A stretch of DNA of 57,224 bases from Pelethousia sp034933245 (lineage in GTDB: Bacteria > Bacillota > Clostridia > Christensenellales > CAG-138), in assembly GCA_034933245.1 (NCBI GenBank), contig JAYFNX010000033.1, positions 1 to 57,224 on the forward strand, read 5' to 3'. This document shows, one piece after another, positions 23,459 to 31,239 of the stretch. Both the position numbers and the translations under genes were made by a program. Position 1 is the stretch's first letter, and each line of letters opens with the position of its first letter. The notes below the pieces were generated by a model. That model saw only the letters and a list, made by a program, of their open reading frames with translations. It was not told the DNA's origin and did no database searches.

Positions 23459-24664
23459 TTGTTTTTCTGCGGAATTGACATCGCCAAGCGCAGCCATGAG
23501 GCGTCGGTCATCGATGCCGAGGGGAAGCCGCTGCTTGACAGCATCACGATTACCAACACACAAGAAGGCTGTGAAAAGCTTTTTTCGCTGTTTGATCGGC
23601 TAAGCATCGGAAAGAATTCCGTCATCATAGGCATGGAAGCGACCGGACATTACTGGCTGTCGATTTATGAATACCTGACTGGGCAGAAGTACGATGTCCG
23701 CGTCATCAATCCCATCCAGTCGGACGCTTTCCGCAAAATGTATATACGACAGACCAAGAACGATAGCAAGGACAGCTTTATCATCGCTCAGGTGATGCGG
23801 TTTGGGCAGTATTCCGAGACAACCCTATCGGATGAAAATACTGTCGCTATGCGCCAACTTACCCGTTTCCGTATGGCATTGGTGGATAATTGCGGCGACT
23901 GCAAGAGGCGGATCATCGCTTTGTTGGATCAAGTCTTTCCCGAGTATGCAAATCTGTTTTTAGATATATTTGGCACAACCTCGAAAGAGTTACTGCTCAA
24001 TTACCCAACGCCGGACGACATGTTATCCGTGTCCACTCGAAAGCTGACTTCATTTCTGAACAAGGCCAGTCATGGCCGGTTTGGCGAGGAGAAAGCAAAA
24101 GAGATTCGCACCACTGCCGCCAGTTTTTTTGGCGTCGGCTTCGCCAAGAACGCCTTTGCGTTCCAGATCAAGCAGCTCGTCGAGCAGCTCATATTTTTGG
24201 AACACCAAATTGAGGAATTGGACGAGCAGATTTCGCACCTACTTCATCAGGTAAATCAGGTCATCACCACCATACCGGGAATCGGCGATACCCTGGGCGC
24301 CATCATCATCAGCGAGATTGGCGACATTAGCCGCTTTGACGCGCCGGGCAAGCTGGTAGCCTTTGCCGGGCTTGATGTGAAGGTCACGCAATCCGGTGAG
24401 TTTACCGGGACAAAACAGAAAATTTCCAAGCGCGGCTCGCCCTATCTTCGGCGGGTTATTTGGCTTGCTGCTCAGAGAGCGGCTTTCTGCGATCCCATCC
24501 TATCTGAATACTACCAGTCTCTTAAAGCGCGTGGAAAACACCATTTGACCGCTGTTGGCGCGGTCTCCAGGAAAATGTGCAATATTATTTTTACTATTCT
24601 CAGGGAGAACAGGCCGTATGAATCAACACCGCCAAAGAAAGCGAGGGAGGGCAATTGTGATTAG
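23459..24664 (+). CDS. IS110-family transposase/recombinase
   Basis: 401 residues from TTG 23459 (AGGGAGGG upstream). The N-terminal DEDD RuvC-like domain has CGIDIAKRSHEASVID, IIGMEATGHYW and RQTKNDSKDSFIIAQ. The C-terminal transposase_20 domain has ITTIPGIGDTLGAIIISEIGDISRF, FAGLDVKVTQSG and the serine motif KRGSPYLRRVIWLAA. IS110 enzymes recombine without terminal repeats and are guided by a structured RNA. The frame is intact. The last residues (TPPKKAREGNCD) run over the fosX Shine-Dalgarno site and the stop overlaps the fosX start by 8 bases, so the original 3' end may have been replaced. Confidence 0.92.
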   Translation: MFFCGIDIAKRSHEASVIDAEGKPLLDSITITNTQEGCEKLFSLFDRLSIGKNSVIIGMEATGHYWLSIYEYLTGQKYDVRVINPIQSDAFRKMYIRQTKNDSKDSFIIAQVMRFGQYSETTLSDENTVAMRQLTRFRMALVDNCGDCKRRIIALLDQVFPEYANLFLDIFGTTSKELLLNYPTPDDMLSVSTRKLTSFLNKASHGRFGEEKAKEIRTTAASFFGVGFAKNAFAFQIKQLVEQLIFLEHQIEELDEQISHLLHQVNQVITTIPGIGDTLGAIIISEIGDISRFDAPGKLVAFAGLDVKVTQSGEFTGTKQKISKRGSPYLRRVIWLAAQRAAFCDPILSEYYQSLKARGKHHLTAVGAVSRKMCNIIFTILRENRPYESTPPKKAREGNCD

Positions 24665-25058
24665 AGGAATTAGCCATATTACCCTTATCGTCAAGAACGT
24701 GGAGAAAACCGCCACCTTTCTCCAAACTATTTTTGATGCCCAAGAAGTGTATTCTAGCGGAGAAAAGCAATTTTCACTTTCAAAGGAGATGTTCTTTCTC
24801 ATCGGCGGCATCTGGCTTTGCATCATGGAGGGAGAACCTCTTACAGAACGCACTTGCAACCACATAGCATTCCAAATATCTGAGACAGAATTTGAATTAT
24901 ACAAATCAAGGGTTATTGCTTTTGGTGCTGAGCTTCGACCTGAGCGTCCTCGTGTTGAAGGCGAGGGGCACTCTATTTACTTTTATGATTTTGATAATCA
25001 CCTCTTTGAGTTACATACAGGCACTCTTGAAGAACGCTTAGAAAGATACTCAAATTAG
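24657..25058 (+). CDS. fosX: FosX-type fosfomycin hydrolase
   Basis: 133 residues of the glyoxalase/bleomycin-resistance fold. FosX uses Mn(II) to add water to the fosfomycin epoxide. Metal ligands match the family: His in ISHITLIVKN, His in CNHIAFQIS and Glu in HLFELHTGTLEER. EVYSSGEKQFSLSKEMFFLIGG and RVEGEGHSIYFYDFD are highly characteristic. The start is GTG 24657 with GAGGGAGGG 6 bases upstream, inside the IS110 transposase frame. The overlap suggests expression from the insertion element's transcript. The gene looks intact. Confidence 0.92.
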   Translation: MIRGISHITLIVKNVEKTATFLQTIFDAQEVYSSGEKQFSLSKEMFFLIGGIWLCIMEGEPLTERTCNHIAFQISETEFELYKSRVIAFGAELRPERPRVEGEGHSIYFYDFDNHLFELHTGTLEERLERYSN

Positions 25059-25297
25059 TATTTTACCTCTTGACTTTTTATAGCTGGTCTTTCTAATGTA
25101 ATCATGGTAACAGGCCTGTGCACGATGGAAGCCCTCACATCGTCCAGTGCATCCTTGCGTCCGCAATAATAACCGGAATCAAAAGCCTCCGAGAAATCAT
25201 CATGTATGATGGCAGTTTCACTGCGGCGGGCCAAATAATCGGACATCTTCGTCAGCTTAGCCGATTCGCGTCTTGTATCTATTTTCTTTGCCGTCAT
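25055..25297 (-). CDS. Small phage-type protein, function unknown
   Basis: 80 residues from ATG 25297, with AGGAGAAGG upstream. It is basic at the N-terminus (MTAKKIDTRRESAKLTKM), with YLARRSETAIIHDDFSEAFDSGYYCGRKDALDDVRAS. I recognise no domain. It overlaps the upstream gene, as is usual in dense phage operons, and converges with fosX, overlapping its end by 4 bases. Confidence 0.6.
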   Translation of the reverse strand: MTAKKIDTRRESAKLTKMSDYLARRSETAIIHDDFSEAFDSGYYCGRKDALDDVRASIVHRPVTMITLERPAIKSQEVKY

Positions 25298-25556
25298 ATG
25301 CGTCCTTCTCCTTTTGCTTCTTCGGTACCGGAAAAACAAGTCCTTTCGTGTGAACAATCCCTGCGCACAATTTATCTGCTTCCGCTATCGTAAGTTCTTG
25401 GCCATCCACGCGAATCCGGCTATATACCTGCTGGCTCCGGTGCTTGCTATATTCCCGCCTGATAGACTTTAGATCGCATGTACGGAGCGACACGGTTTCC
25501 CTCCCCGCTACGCGGGCGAAAAGCTCATATGCATATAAGGTTGGTTTCTTGGCCAT
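25257..25556 (-). CDS. Small phage-type protein, function unknown
   Basis: 99 residues from ATG 25556 with AGGAGAAGG upstream. It contains ELFARVAGRETVSLRTCDLKSIRREYSKHRSQQVYSRIRVDGQELTIAEADKLC and a Lys-rich tail. I recognise no family. It overlaps both neighbours (25525-25556 and 25257-25297) in the same operon. Confidence 0.6.
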   Translation of the reverse strand: MAKKPTLYAYELFARVAGRETVSLRTCDLKSIRREYSKHRSQQVYSRIRVDGQELTIAEADKLCAGIVHTKGLVFPVPKKQKEKDAYDGKENRYKTRIG

Positions 25557-25800
25557 GGTGCCTTCTCCTGCGCCGGACATAGTACCGCCGACGCATGAAA
25601 ATTTCCAGAATGTCCGGTAATTCTTTGATCAGTGCCTTCGCTTGCGGGACTGTAAGAATCGTGATGCCCTTATCCCCAGCTATGGCAATGCGTGGATCAT
25701 CGTCCGGATCAGCCATATAGCACAAACCATCTGCCGCGCTGTCAATGGCAAGTACGCCGGTTGCAGTCTCCAATCTGTAAACCGTATCTTCTCGCATCAT
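25525..25800 (-). CDS. Small phage-type protein, function unknown
   Basis: 91 residues: an acidic/neutral beta-rich body (VYRLETATGVLAIDSAADGLCYMADPDDDPRIAIAGDKGITILT) and a strongly basic tail (MRRRYYVRRRRRHHGQ) that could bind nucleic acid. Its ATG overlaps the stop of the upstream short gene by ATGA, so it is translationally coupled. I recognise no family. Confidence 0.6.
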   Translation of the reverse strand: MMREDTVYRLETATGVLAIDSAADGLCYMADPDDDPRIAIAGDKGITILTVPQAKALIKELPDILEIFMRRRYYVRRRRRHHGQETNLICI

Positions 25801-25940
25801 TGGGCCTCTCTCATGAAATCCAAGAGCGTGGGCGCGGTCTTTGCAGCCTCCATCCCACCGTTAAGCGCATCATCAAACATGCTGTACTGTGCTTTTGTCT
25901 CTTCCAGCCGTCCCAGCGCTTTTTTATAGTAGTCAGCCAT
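25797..25940 (-). CDS. 47-residue phage-type protein
   Basis: MADYYKKALGRLEETKAQY, then a short helical C-terminus ending LLDFMREAQ. The ATGA overlap with the next gene and the helical, charged composition support a real gene in the operon. Function unknown. Confidence 0.5.
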   Translation of the reverse strand: MADYYKKALGRLEETKAQYSMFDDALNGGMEAAKTAPTLLDFMREAQ

Positions 25941-26020
25941 GGTTCTGCTTCGAGCATCTTTACGTGCCTCGTGCTTGTCCCATAGGAAAGCGCCGGTCGG
26001 GCCTCCCGGCAGGGATAGCC

Positions 26021-26203
26021 CTATGGCGCTGTTGTTTCGCCCTTTTGCATGGCCTCTCGCGCCATACGGCGAATGGCCTGTTCATAGGACAACTGTCCCA
26101 CCTTCTTTAAGATGGCGTCCACTTCTTCCTGCGTTTTAACGCAGTATTCATCATCGATCATCACGTGGGTATTGCCGATGTAGTAATCTTTGACTATCGC
26201 CAT
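26021..26203 (-). CDS. 60-residue phage-type protein, copy 1 of a tandem pair
   Basis: From ATG 26203 (GAGGTG upstream): MAIVKDYYIGNTHVMIDDEY, then VKTQEEVDAILKKVGQLSYEQAIRRMAREAMQKGE. It is closely related to the gene at 26499-26669. The conserved start, a beta-hairpin-like N-terminus and a helical C-terminus suggest a small adaptor. I recognise no function. Confidence 0.62.
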   Translation of the reverse strand: MAIVKDYYIGNTHVMIDDEYCVKTQEEVDAILKKVGQLSYEQAIRRMAREAMQKGETTAP

Positions 26204-26266
26204 GTGTTTCACCTCGTTAAAGATTATGCCGGTTTTTGGATAAACGTGCAGGTTCTGCCCATTTGG

Positions 26267-26437
26267 CTAAAAATTCAACCTGGAAATCAAACGTTCGATT
26301 TCCTCTTCGGTATGCGGGATGATACCCCGCTGGAGTATGTTCCGAATAGCAGATTTGGTGTCTTCAATGGAGTAGGTTTCCTACTTTTTCTTTAGGTTCA
26401 CTTGGTATTGGAGCGTATCAACGATTATTTCATACAT
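26267..26437 (-). pseudogene. Small phage gene with in-frame TAG
   Basis: From ATG 26437: MYEIIVDTLQYQVNLKKK, then TAG at 26383-26381, then in the same frame ETYSIEDTKSAIRNILQRGI and EEEIERLISRLNF, stop at 26267. The two parts read as one 56-residue protein with a single nonsense codon. It sits between the tandem MAIVKDY genes. Confidence 0.5.
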
Positions 26438-26498
26438 AGGGGCTCCCCCCTTGTCCCACAGAAAAGCACCGTGTATGGCCGGAAATCCGGCCATTGGG

Positions 26499-26669
26499 CT
26501 ACCCTTCCTGGGTGATTTTTTCCCGCGCTAAGCGGCGTATTTCCTGCTCATACATCAGATGGCCCAGCTTTTTGAGTATGGCGTCCACCTCTTCCTGGGT
26601 CTTCACAATGTAATCATCATGAATGATGACGTGGACATTGCCGTTGTCGTAATCTTTAACGATGGCCAT
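26499..26669 (-). CDS. 56-residue phage-type protein, copy 2 of a tandem pair
   Basis: From ATG 26669: MAIVKDYDNGNVHVIIHDDY, then VKTQEEVDAILKKLGHLMYEQEIRRLAREKITQEG. About two thirds of residues match the copy at 26203. The DNA just past each copy also shares a GGCCGG-type hairpin and a TGTCCCA block, so the duplication covered more than the coding part. Confidence 0.6.
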   Translation of the reverse strand: MAIVKDYDNGNVHVIIHDDYIVKTQEEVDAILKKLGHLMYEQEIRRLAREKITQEG

Positions 26670-26729
26670 ATTTGTCACCTCGTTGGATGCTATGCTGCTT
26701 CTTGGCGGAAAGTTCCTTCCACGGCCGGC

Positions 26730-27058
26730 TTATTTTTGATAATAGAGTTTGGATTCGTCCCAATCGGGATATTTGCTTTTTAGGTATGCCCGGGCTTGCT
26801 TCCGCATTTCCTCCCAACCTCCTCGGGACCTTCGTCAAACTTATGATGGCAATCCCCTTCCATAAGTCGGGTGCAGGCCGTGAGGATGTTTTCCGGGATG
26901 CCCAGGCCTCCGTCAGAGCGTGGGATGAAGTGGGCGTTCGGCATGACGTTATAGCTATTGCCGCAGAAGATGCAGCATCCTCCATCCCTAGCAAAAACCT
27001 TGCGTTTGGTTGCCGGGGTGATATCGCAGGCTTTGGCCCGGCGAGATTTCTTGCTCAT
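26730..27058 (-). pseudogene. HNH endonuclease, frameshifted
   Basis: From ATG 27058 (AAGGAGC upstream): SKKSRRAKACDITPATKRKVFARDGGCCIFCG, then NAHFIPRSDGGLGIPENILTACTRLMEGDCHHKFDEGPE, a zinc-anchored HNH nuclease of phage type. The frame then shifts and stops at 26780. The proper C-terminus, MRKQARAYLKSKYPDWDESK, is readable in the next frame to TAA at 26730. Such genes usually lie by the terminase of tailed phages. Confidence 0.75.
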
Positions 27059-27194
27059 GGCAGCTCCTTGTTCTTTTAAGGTCGAAACGGTAGAATGTGG
27101 CTGAAAGGACGATGGTTTTTTGCCCATTTACGGTGCCCATAGGTTTGTTGACTTTCGGGTTCGCTGCCCACGTGACGCCTATGCAGTTAGAAGA

Positions 27195-27380
27195 ATGCAG
27201 ATGGAGTTTGTGTGGATGGACAAAGATACTTGGTTTCCGTGGCCGTGTAATGGCTGCGATGAACGCTATGCAAGCTCAATATGTGATGAATGCACCTCAG
27301 CGTTAACGTCTCTCTTTTTCCGAAATCCCAAAACGGATGTCTTCGATCCCATCACTCTAGAGATTTCAGAATATCAATAG
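27195..27380 (+). CDS. Possible small Cys-containing protein
   Basis: An open plus-strand frame of 61 residues with WMDKDTWFPWPCNGCDERYA and SSICDECTSALTSLFFRNP. The paired CxxC motifs suggest a zinc knuckle. The Shine-Dalgarno sequence is weak and the gene would oppose its neighbours, so it may be chance. Confidence 0.28.
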   Translation: MQMEFVWMDKDTWFPWPCNGCDERYASSICDECTSALTSLFFRNPKTDVFDPITLEISEYQ

Positions 27381-27723
27381 TGCGCCCAAGCAGCTTCCCC
27401 ACAGTGCCCTCGAATTCCTTGCGGTATTCAGGATCATATTGCCCCTCTCCAGTCGGAGTGGTAGGGCCAACAAAGCCCTTCTCCATCTCCTCTTTTAGCC
27501 CTTTTAGCGATGGAATAAGCATTGCTACGTTTGTTACATGGGAGTCTTCCGCTCCGCAGGCCTCTTCCACCTCCGCACAGCGTTCCATGGTCGGACGAGA
27601 ATCCAGATATTCGCATATCTTCAGAATTGCCTCTAACAGCCTCACAGGCTCGGAATTGGCTGGAAAAGACTTCCAAATTTGTTTGGTTAGCGTCCGAATT
27701 TCTCTGATTTCCGCTTTTCCCAT
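27352..27723 (-). CDS. Phage-type protein, function unknown
   Basis: 123 residues, mostly helical: MGKAEIREIRTLTKQIWKSF, RLLEAILKICEYLDSRPTMERCAEVEEAC, and a C-terminus EGTVGKLLGRTIDILKSLE. GGAAAGGAGA precedes the ATG by 6 bases. It is among the first genes of the leftward phage operon after the Cro-like gene. I recognise no family. Confidence 0.6.
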   Translation of the reverse strand: MGKAEIREIRTLTKQIWKSFPANSEPVRLLEAILKICEYLDSRPTMERCAEVEEACGAEDSHVTNVAMLIPSLKGLKEEMEKGFVGPTTPTGEGQYDPEYRKEFEGTVGKLLGRTIDILKSLE

Positions 27724-27786
27724 GGCGTTCTCCTTTCCTTTACCTGGTGTTATACCGCTTTACGGTCAAAAGCTGAGAATAGATAC

Positions 27787-27963
27787 TTAAGGGACAGCCC
27801 GGGGGAAAAACTTATCCCTGATTCGAATACCTTACGGCATTGAGAACGTATAGATTCCCTTTAATTTATCTCTTGTGCTTCTCACTAACTTTCCTATTTC
27901 TTTCGCAATATCTTGTTCCGATACTCCGTGCCTAGCCATTTTCGCAATAAGGTTTCTGAGCAT
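27787..27963 (-). pseudogene. Cro-like HTH protein with in-frame stop
   Basis: From ATG 27963 (GGAAGGAAGG upstream): MLRNLIAKMARHGVSEQDIAKEIGKLVRSTRDKLKGIYTFSMP, then TAA at 27834-27832, then in frame RIRDKFFP. This matches phage XRE/Cro proteins of the pattern NLRAEMARHGITQKDIA to ALKIRDKFFPG. It is divergent from the repressor at 28117, so the two formed a lysogeny switch. Confidence 0.6.
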
Positions 27964-28116
27964 TACCATCCTTCCTTCCACCGTGCACGATTATTATATT
28001 TGAATATTTCCGCCTTATATGATGGGGAGTCAAGCAGCTTTCCACCATCTAAGGAAGTTTTTTTCTTGCTTAAAGTTATAAGCAGTGATATAGTTGTTGC
28101 AACGGAGATGCATTTT

Positions 28117-28536
28117 ATGTGGTTAGATGAATTGCGGGCAATGAAGGAAGCGAGTGGCCTCACCACGAGAGATATTTCTATCGCGGCGAAGATACCCGAA
28201 CCTACACTTGAAAAAATCTTCTCCGGCGCAACGAAGGACCCAAAGTTGACAACAATACAGCAGCTTGTACATTTTCTTGGCTATACCCTGGACGATTTAA
28301 CTCCAAACCACAAAGAAAAAGCTCCAGCGGGCCCGCTGGAGCTTGAAAAAGAAGAAACTCAATTAATTATAGACTATCGGCTCTCTTCGCCCGAAGACCA
28401 GGCCGCCCTTCGCCGTCTCGCTGGTTATGCAGCGCGAGCAACCCTTACGTTTTCCTCAGGAGGAAGCACAGACAGAGGCAGCACGCGCAGGTATGGTTTA
28501 CGATTAGAAGATAGTCAGGCAATTGCCGAGAAATAA
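28117..28536 (+). CDS. Phage-type XRE repressor
   Basis: 139 residues from ATG 28117 (ACGGAG upstream). The N-terminal helix-turn-helix is MKEASGLTTRDISIAAKIPEPTLEKIFSGATKDPKLTTIQQLVHFLGYTLDDL (~7-60). A linker and a helical C-terminus (IIDYRLSSPEDQAALRRLAGYA) follow, without the LexA/CI self-cleavage Ser-Lys pair. It is divergent from the Cro-like gene across ~150 AT-rich bases and is the likely master repressor of the element. Confidence 0.82.
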   Translation: MWLDELRAMKEASGLTTRDISIAAKIPEPTLEKIFSGATKDPKLTTIQQLVHFLGYTLDDLTPNHKEKAPAGPLELEKEETQLIIDYRLSSPEDQAALRRLAGYAARATLTFSSGGSTDRGSTRRYGLRLEDSQAIAEK

Positions 28537-28744
28537 AGTATCTGGTCTGTTTCGCTTCAGGCAGGTCGACATAGATATGCTTCCTAATCTTCCCCTCTTG
28601 CGATGATATGTGGCTTGCTCTTCTGAGGTGGGCCCGCATCTAGAACGTTTATTTCCCTCCTATGGAAATTATACCTTTCATAACTTGCGGATGAAATAGG
28701 CAATTCGGTCAGAGTACCATTTCTGGGACTGAAAATATATAAGT

Positions 28745-28774
28745 TGCACAAATTGTGCACGGAATTTGCACAAA
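28745..28774. promoter_or_regulatory. TGCACA operator repeats before the integrase operon
   Basis: A perfect dyad TGCACA-AAT-TGTGCA (28745-28759) followed by a third half-site TTGCACAAA (28766-28774). It lies 24-50 bases before the first gene of the integrase operon and so may control integrase expression. Confidence 0.55.
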
Positions 28775-28797
28775 AGTGAATATATACGGAGGTTTGT

Positions 28798-29565
28798 ATG
28801 AAGAAGGGCCAATGGTTAATCGGTGCGGGCGTAATAGGTATTCTCGCTACCCTCTCGGGAGGGATAATTGGCCCGCTCTCACTTGGGCTGCCTTTTGATG
28901 CTGCTGTTGCGTTTGCCAGTATAGTTCCAGAATTAACAGCGGGAGCAATTCTTATCCTTGTTGGCTTATAGGTCCGCAAGCGTGCAATTACCAGAGATGG
29001 TTCGCTCCAGGCTGAAAAACCATCAGAAGATGAGAATAGCATGAAAAATAAAGCTCCGGGGCCACCCCCCTCAGAGAATTCGATGCCCGTCTCCATAGCC
29101 ACCGGGATGCCTATGAAAACCGGCCCATACGTTATCGGGGCCCTATGTTGCCTGCTACTAGTTTCTGTTGTTGTTCTCGGCATAAACAACAGTAAACTTC
29201 ACGGCCAATCACTCCAACTTTCCAAGGAGAAAATCGAGTTACAGGCAGAAGTTGATGCTCTTTCAAAAGAGCATATGTCCGATACATCAGAGCTTAAGAG
29301 AATGCGCCAGGAAAAGAAAGATGCTATTCTGGCGCAAGCACGAATAGCATCCACTCTGCGATTCTATTATGATCATGTAGGCATCTTGGATGGTGATGGG
29401 CAAATATATTATCATCGCCATGGCTGCAACTGCCCGTTGCTTGCCGCCCAGGATAGCGTTTATATTTACAACATCGAAGCGATGCCCCGCAAAAGCAAGC
29501 CTTGCCCATACTGCTATTCCTCATCCGCCGATCTGCCCATTAATGACGCAAGGTTAGAATATTGA
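28798..29565 (+). pseudogene. Membrane protein with C-terminal Cys/His motif, split by in-frame TAG
   Basis: ATG 28798 (ACGGAGG upstream) opens a 57-residue hydrophobic region (WLIGAGVIGILATLSGGIIG, AGAILILVGL), then TAG at 28969-28971. The same frame continues: a linker, a membrane helix (YVIGALCCLLLVSVVVLGI), a coiled coil (LSKEKIELQAEVDALSKEH) and a C-terminal motif YYHRHGCNCPLLAAQD to CPYCYSS, resembling a Cys4/His metal site. Translation could restart at 29041. It is directly upstream of the integrase gene. The whole is unfamiliar to me. Confidence 0.55.
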
Positions 29566-29594
29566 GCTTCGGCAGGAATGAAAAGAGGTGCCCC

Positions 29595-31172
29595 ATGCCC
29601 CATTACGCTATGTATCTTAGAAAGTCCCGTGCGGATGCCGAAGCGGAAGCCAGAGGCGAGGGTGAAACCCTGGCCAAGCATCGTGCTATCCTCACGGAAC
29701 TGGCCAAGAAACAGGGCATAGAGATTGGAGAGATCTATCAGGAGATTGTCAGCGGTGAATCGCTATCCGCCCGGCCAGAGGCCCGGCGGTTGCTTAGAGA
29801 TATCCTGGAGGGTAAGTGGGAAGGTGTTCTTGTGATGGAAATAGAGCGTCTTGCCCGTGGGGATACCATAGACCAAGGCCAGGTGGCCAGGGCTTTCAAG
29901 TGGTCCGGAGCGAAGATCGTTACACCCCTGAAGGTGTACGACCCGGACAATGAATTTGATGAAGAATATTTCGAGTTCTCCCTTTTCATGTCCCGCCGCG
30001 AATATAAAACTATCCGCCGCCGCATGCAGGCTGGCCGGGTCGCTGCCGTAAAGGAAGGGAAATATATCGGAAGCGTTGCGCCGTACGGGTATCGGCGCAT
30101 ACATACGCCGGATGGCTACACATTGGAGACGGATCCGAATGAGGCGCCCGTGGTCCGAAATATCTTTGATTGGTACATGAATGGGGTCATGCAGTCGGAT
30201 GGCACCATCCGACGCTTGGGCGTGGCGCTTATAACCCGCAGGCTCAATGAAACCGGCGCCCCTACCCGCAAGGGAGGCGTTTGGGTGGTAGCTACGGTGC
30301 AGGGCATTTTGCGCAATCCTGTTTATATGGGAAAAATACGATGGGACCAGCGCAAATGCCAAAAGGAACTGAAGGACGGGCAGGCTGTAACCACACGGCC
30401 CCGTGCCCCTATAGACGAGCAAATCATCGTGGACGGAATGCATGAACCCATTATTCCAGAAAAGCTGTTTCTGGACACACAGCGCAGTCTGGATGGGAAC
30501 AAGCCCGCCCCCGTTCCGCGCAATAGCACAATGAAAAACCCGCTATCCGGCCTTGTGGTCTGTGGGAAATGTGGGAGGAAGATGGTTCGAAGGCCGTACT
30601 CCACCGGTCAGGGACCCTCTCTCCTTTGTTCTTGCAACGCCTGCGATAATGTCAGCGCAGAGCTGTCCTTGGTCGAAACCCGCGTTCTGGACGCTATGCG
30701 GGATTGGGTGGAGAAATATGCGGTCAATGCGGAGAGCCGTCAGGCTCCCGTTTCCGATCAGGCCGAACGGGCTGCCCTGGCCTCCATTGAGGAACAGATC
30801 CAGCAATGCGAACAGCAGCAGGGCCGCCTGCATGACTTATTGGAACGCGGTGTATATACGGATGAAGTTTTCTTTTCCCGCAGCTCTGCGCTAAAAGCGC
30901 GTATGACCAGCCTCCAGGCTGAACATGCACTAGCCCAAGCTGCCCTTCATCAACGGCAGTTCCAGAACGATATGATAAGCGGATTTATTCCAAAGTGGCA
31001 AGCCGTATTGGATGATTACCCCTCTGCCTCTTCCCCAAAGGAAAAGAACGATTTACTAAAAACCGTGTTGAAAAAAATCGCTTACACCCGGGAAAGCGGC
31101 GGGCGTTGGAGCGAACGGCATGATAACTTTTCTGTGGTTCTGTATCCCCTTTTACCTACGCATGATGATTGA
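29595..31172 (+). CDS. Large serine recombinase (integrase) of the element
   Basis: 525 residues from ATG 29595 (AAGAGGTG upstream). The N-terminal resolvase catalytic domain has MYLRKSRAD (nucleophilic Ser) and VLVMEIERLARGDTIDQGQVARAF. The recombinase domain follows (GSVAPYGYRRIHTPDGYTLETDPNEAPVVRNIFDWYMNG, RGI-type RNPVYMGKIRW). The zinc ribbon is VVCGKCGRKMVRR to CSCNAC. A coiled-coil C-terminus (~380-500) completes it. The length and order are complete. It ends 40 bases before the attR-type core in cotJC, the usual position for an integrase relative to its att site. Confidence 0.93.
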   Translation: MPHYAMYLRKSRADAEAEARGEGETLAKHRAILTELAKKQGIEIGEIYQEIVSGESLSARPEARRLLRDILEGKWEGVLVMEIERLARGDTIDQGQVARAFKWSGAKIVTPLKVYDPDNEFDEEYFEFSLFMSRREYKTIRRRMQAGRVAAVKEGKYIGSVAPYGYRRIHTPDGYTLETDPNEAPVVRNIFDWYMNGVMQSDGTIRRLGVALITRRLNETGAPTRKGGVWVVATVQGILRNPVYMGKIRWDQRKCQKELKDGQAVTTRPRAPIDEQIIVDGMHEPIIPEKLFLDTQRSLDGNKPAPVPRNSTMKNPLSGLVVCGKCGRKMVRRPYSTGQGPSLLCSCNACDNVSAELSLVETRVLDAMRDWVEKYAVNAESRQAPVSDQAERAALASIEEQIQQCEQQQGRLHDLLERGVYTDEVFFSRSSALKARMTSLQAEHALAQAALHQRQFQNDMISGFIPKWQAVLDDYPSASSPKEKNDLLKTVLKKIAYTRESGGRWSERHDNFSVVLYPLLPTHDD

Positions 31173-31175
31173 AAT

Positions 31176-31210
31176 AAAAAAATCCCTTTATATATTGGGA
31201 TTTTTATTTT
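31176..31210 (+). terminator. Terminator of the integrase gene
   Basis: AAAAATCCC pairs with GGGATTTTT around TTTATATATT, followed by ATTTTTT. It stops integrase transcripts at the element edge. Confidence 0.85.
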
Positions 31211-31239
31211 TTATAACATATATGGTATGATTCTTCGGT
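31211..31239 (-). other. attR-type junction of the integrative element
   Basis: On the minus strand the 5' half of cotJC ends in the core ACCGAAGA (31239-31232), then 12 bases, then ATGTTATAA (31219-31211), which mirrors TTATAGCAT at the other junction (8 of 9). The two arms are symmetric about the GA inside the core. Confidence 0.8.

Larger units (their letters stand above)
20498..31239. mobile_element. Decayed integrative element (prophage-like) splitting cotJC
   Basis: Boundaries are the two ACCGAAGA core copies at the cotJC halves. The right end holds a large serine recombinase gene pointing at the junction. Inside are a repressor/Cro-like pair, small phage-type genes, DnaD-like and DnaB-like replication remnants, an HNH gene, fosX with IS110, and IS3/IS256 debris. 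Because the 3' half of cotJC is inverted with its neighbours, the original element also included 18443-20497 (the blaI/M56/peptide cassette), making about 12.4 kb. Several genes carry stops or frameshifts, so it is degenerate. Confidence 0.82.

Noticed and set aside
28798..29565. In-frame TAG as pyrrolysine or recoding
   Set aside because: No pyrrolysine genes are in view, nearby genes show frameshifts and a TAA nonsense codon too, and the reading as decay is simpler.
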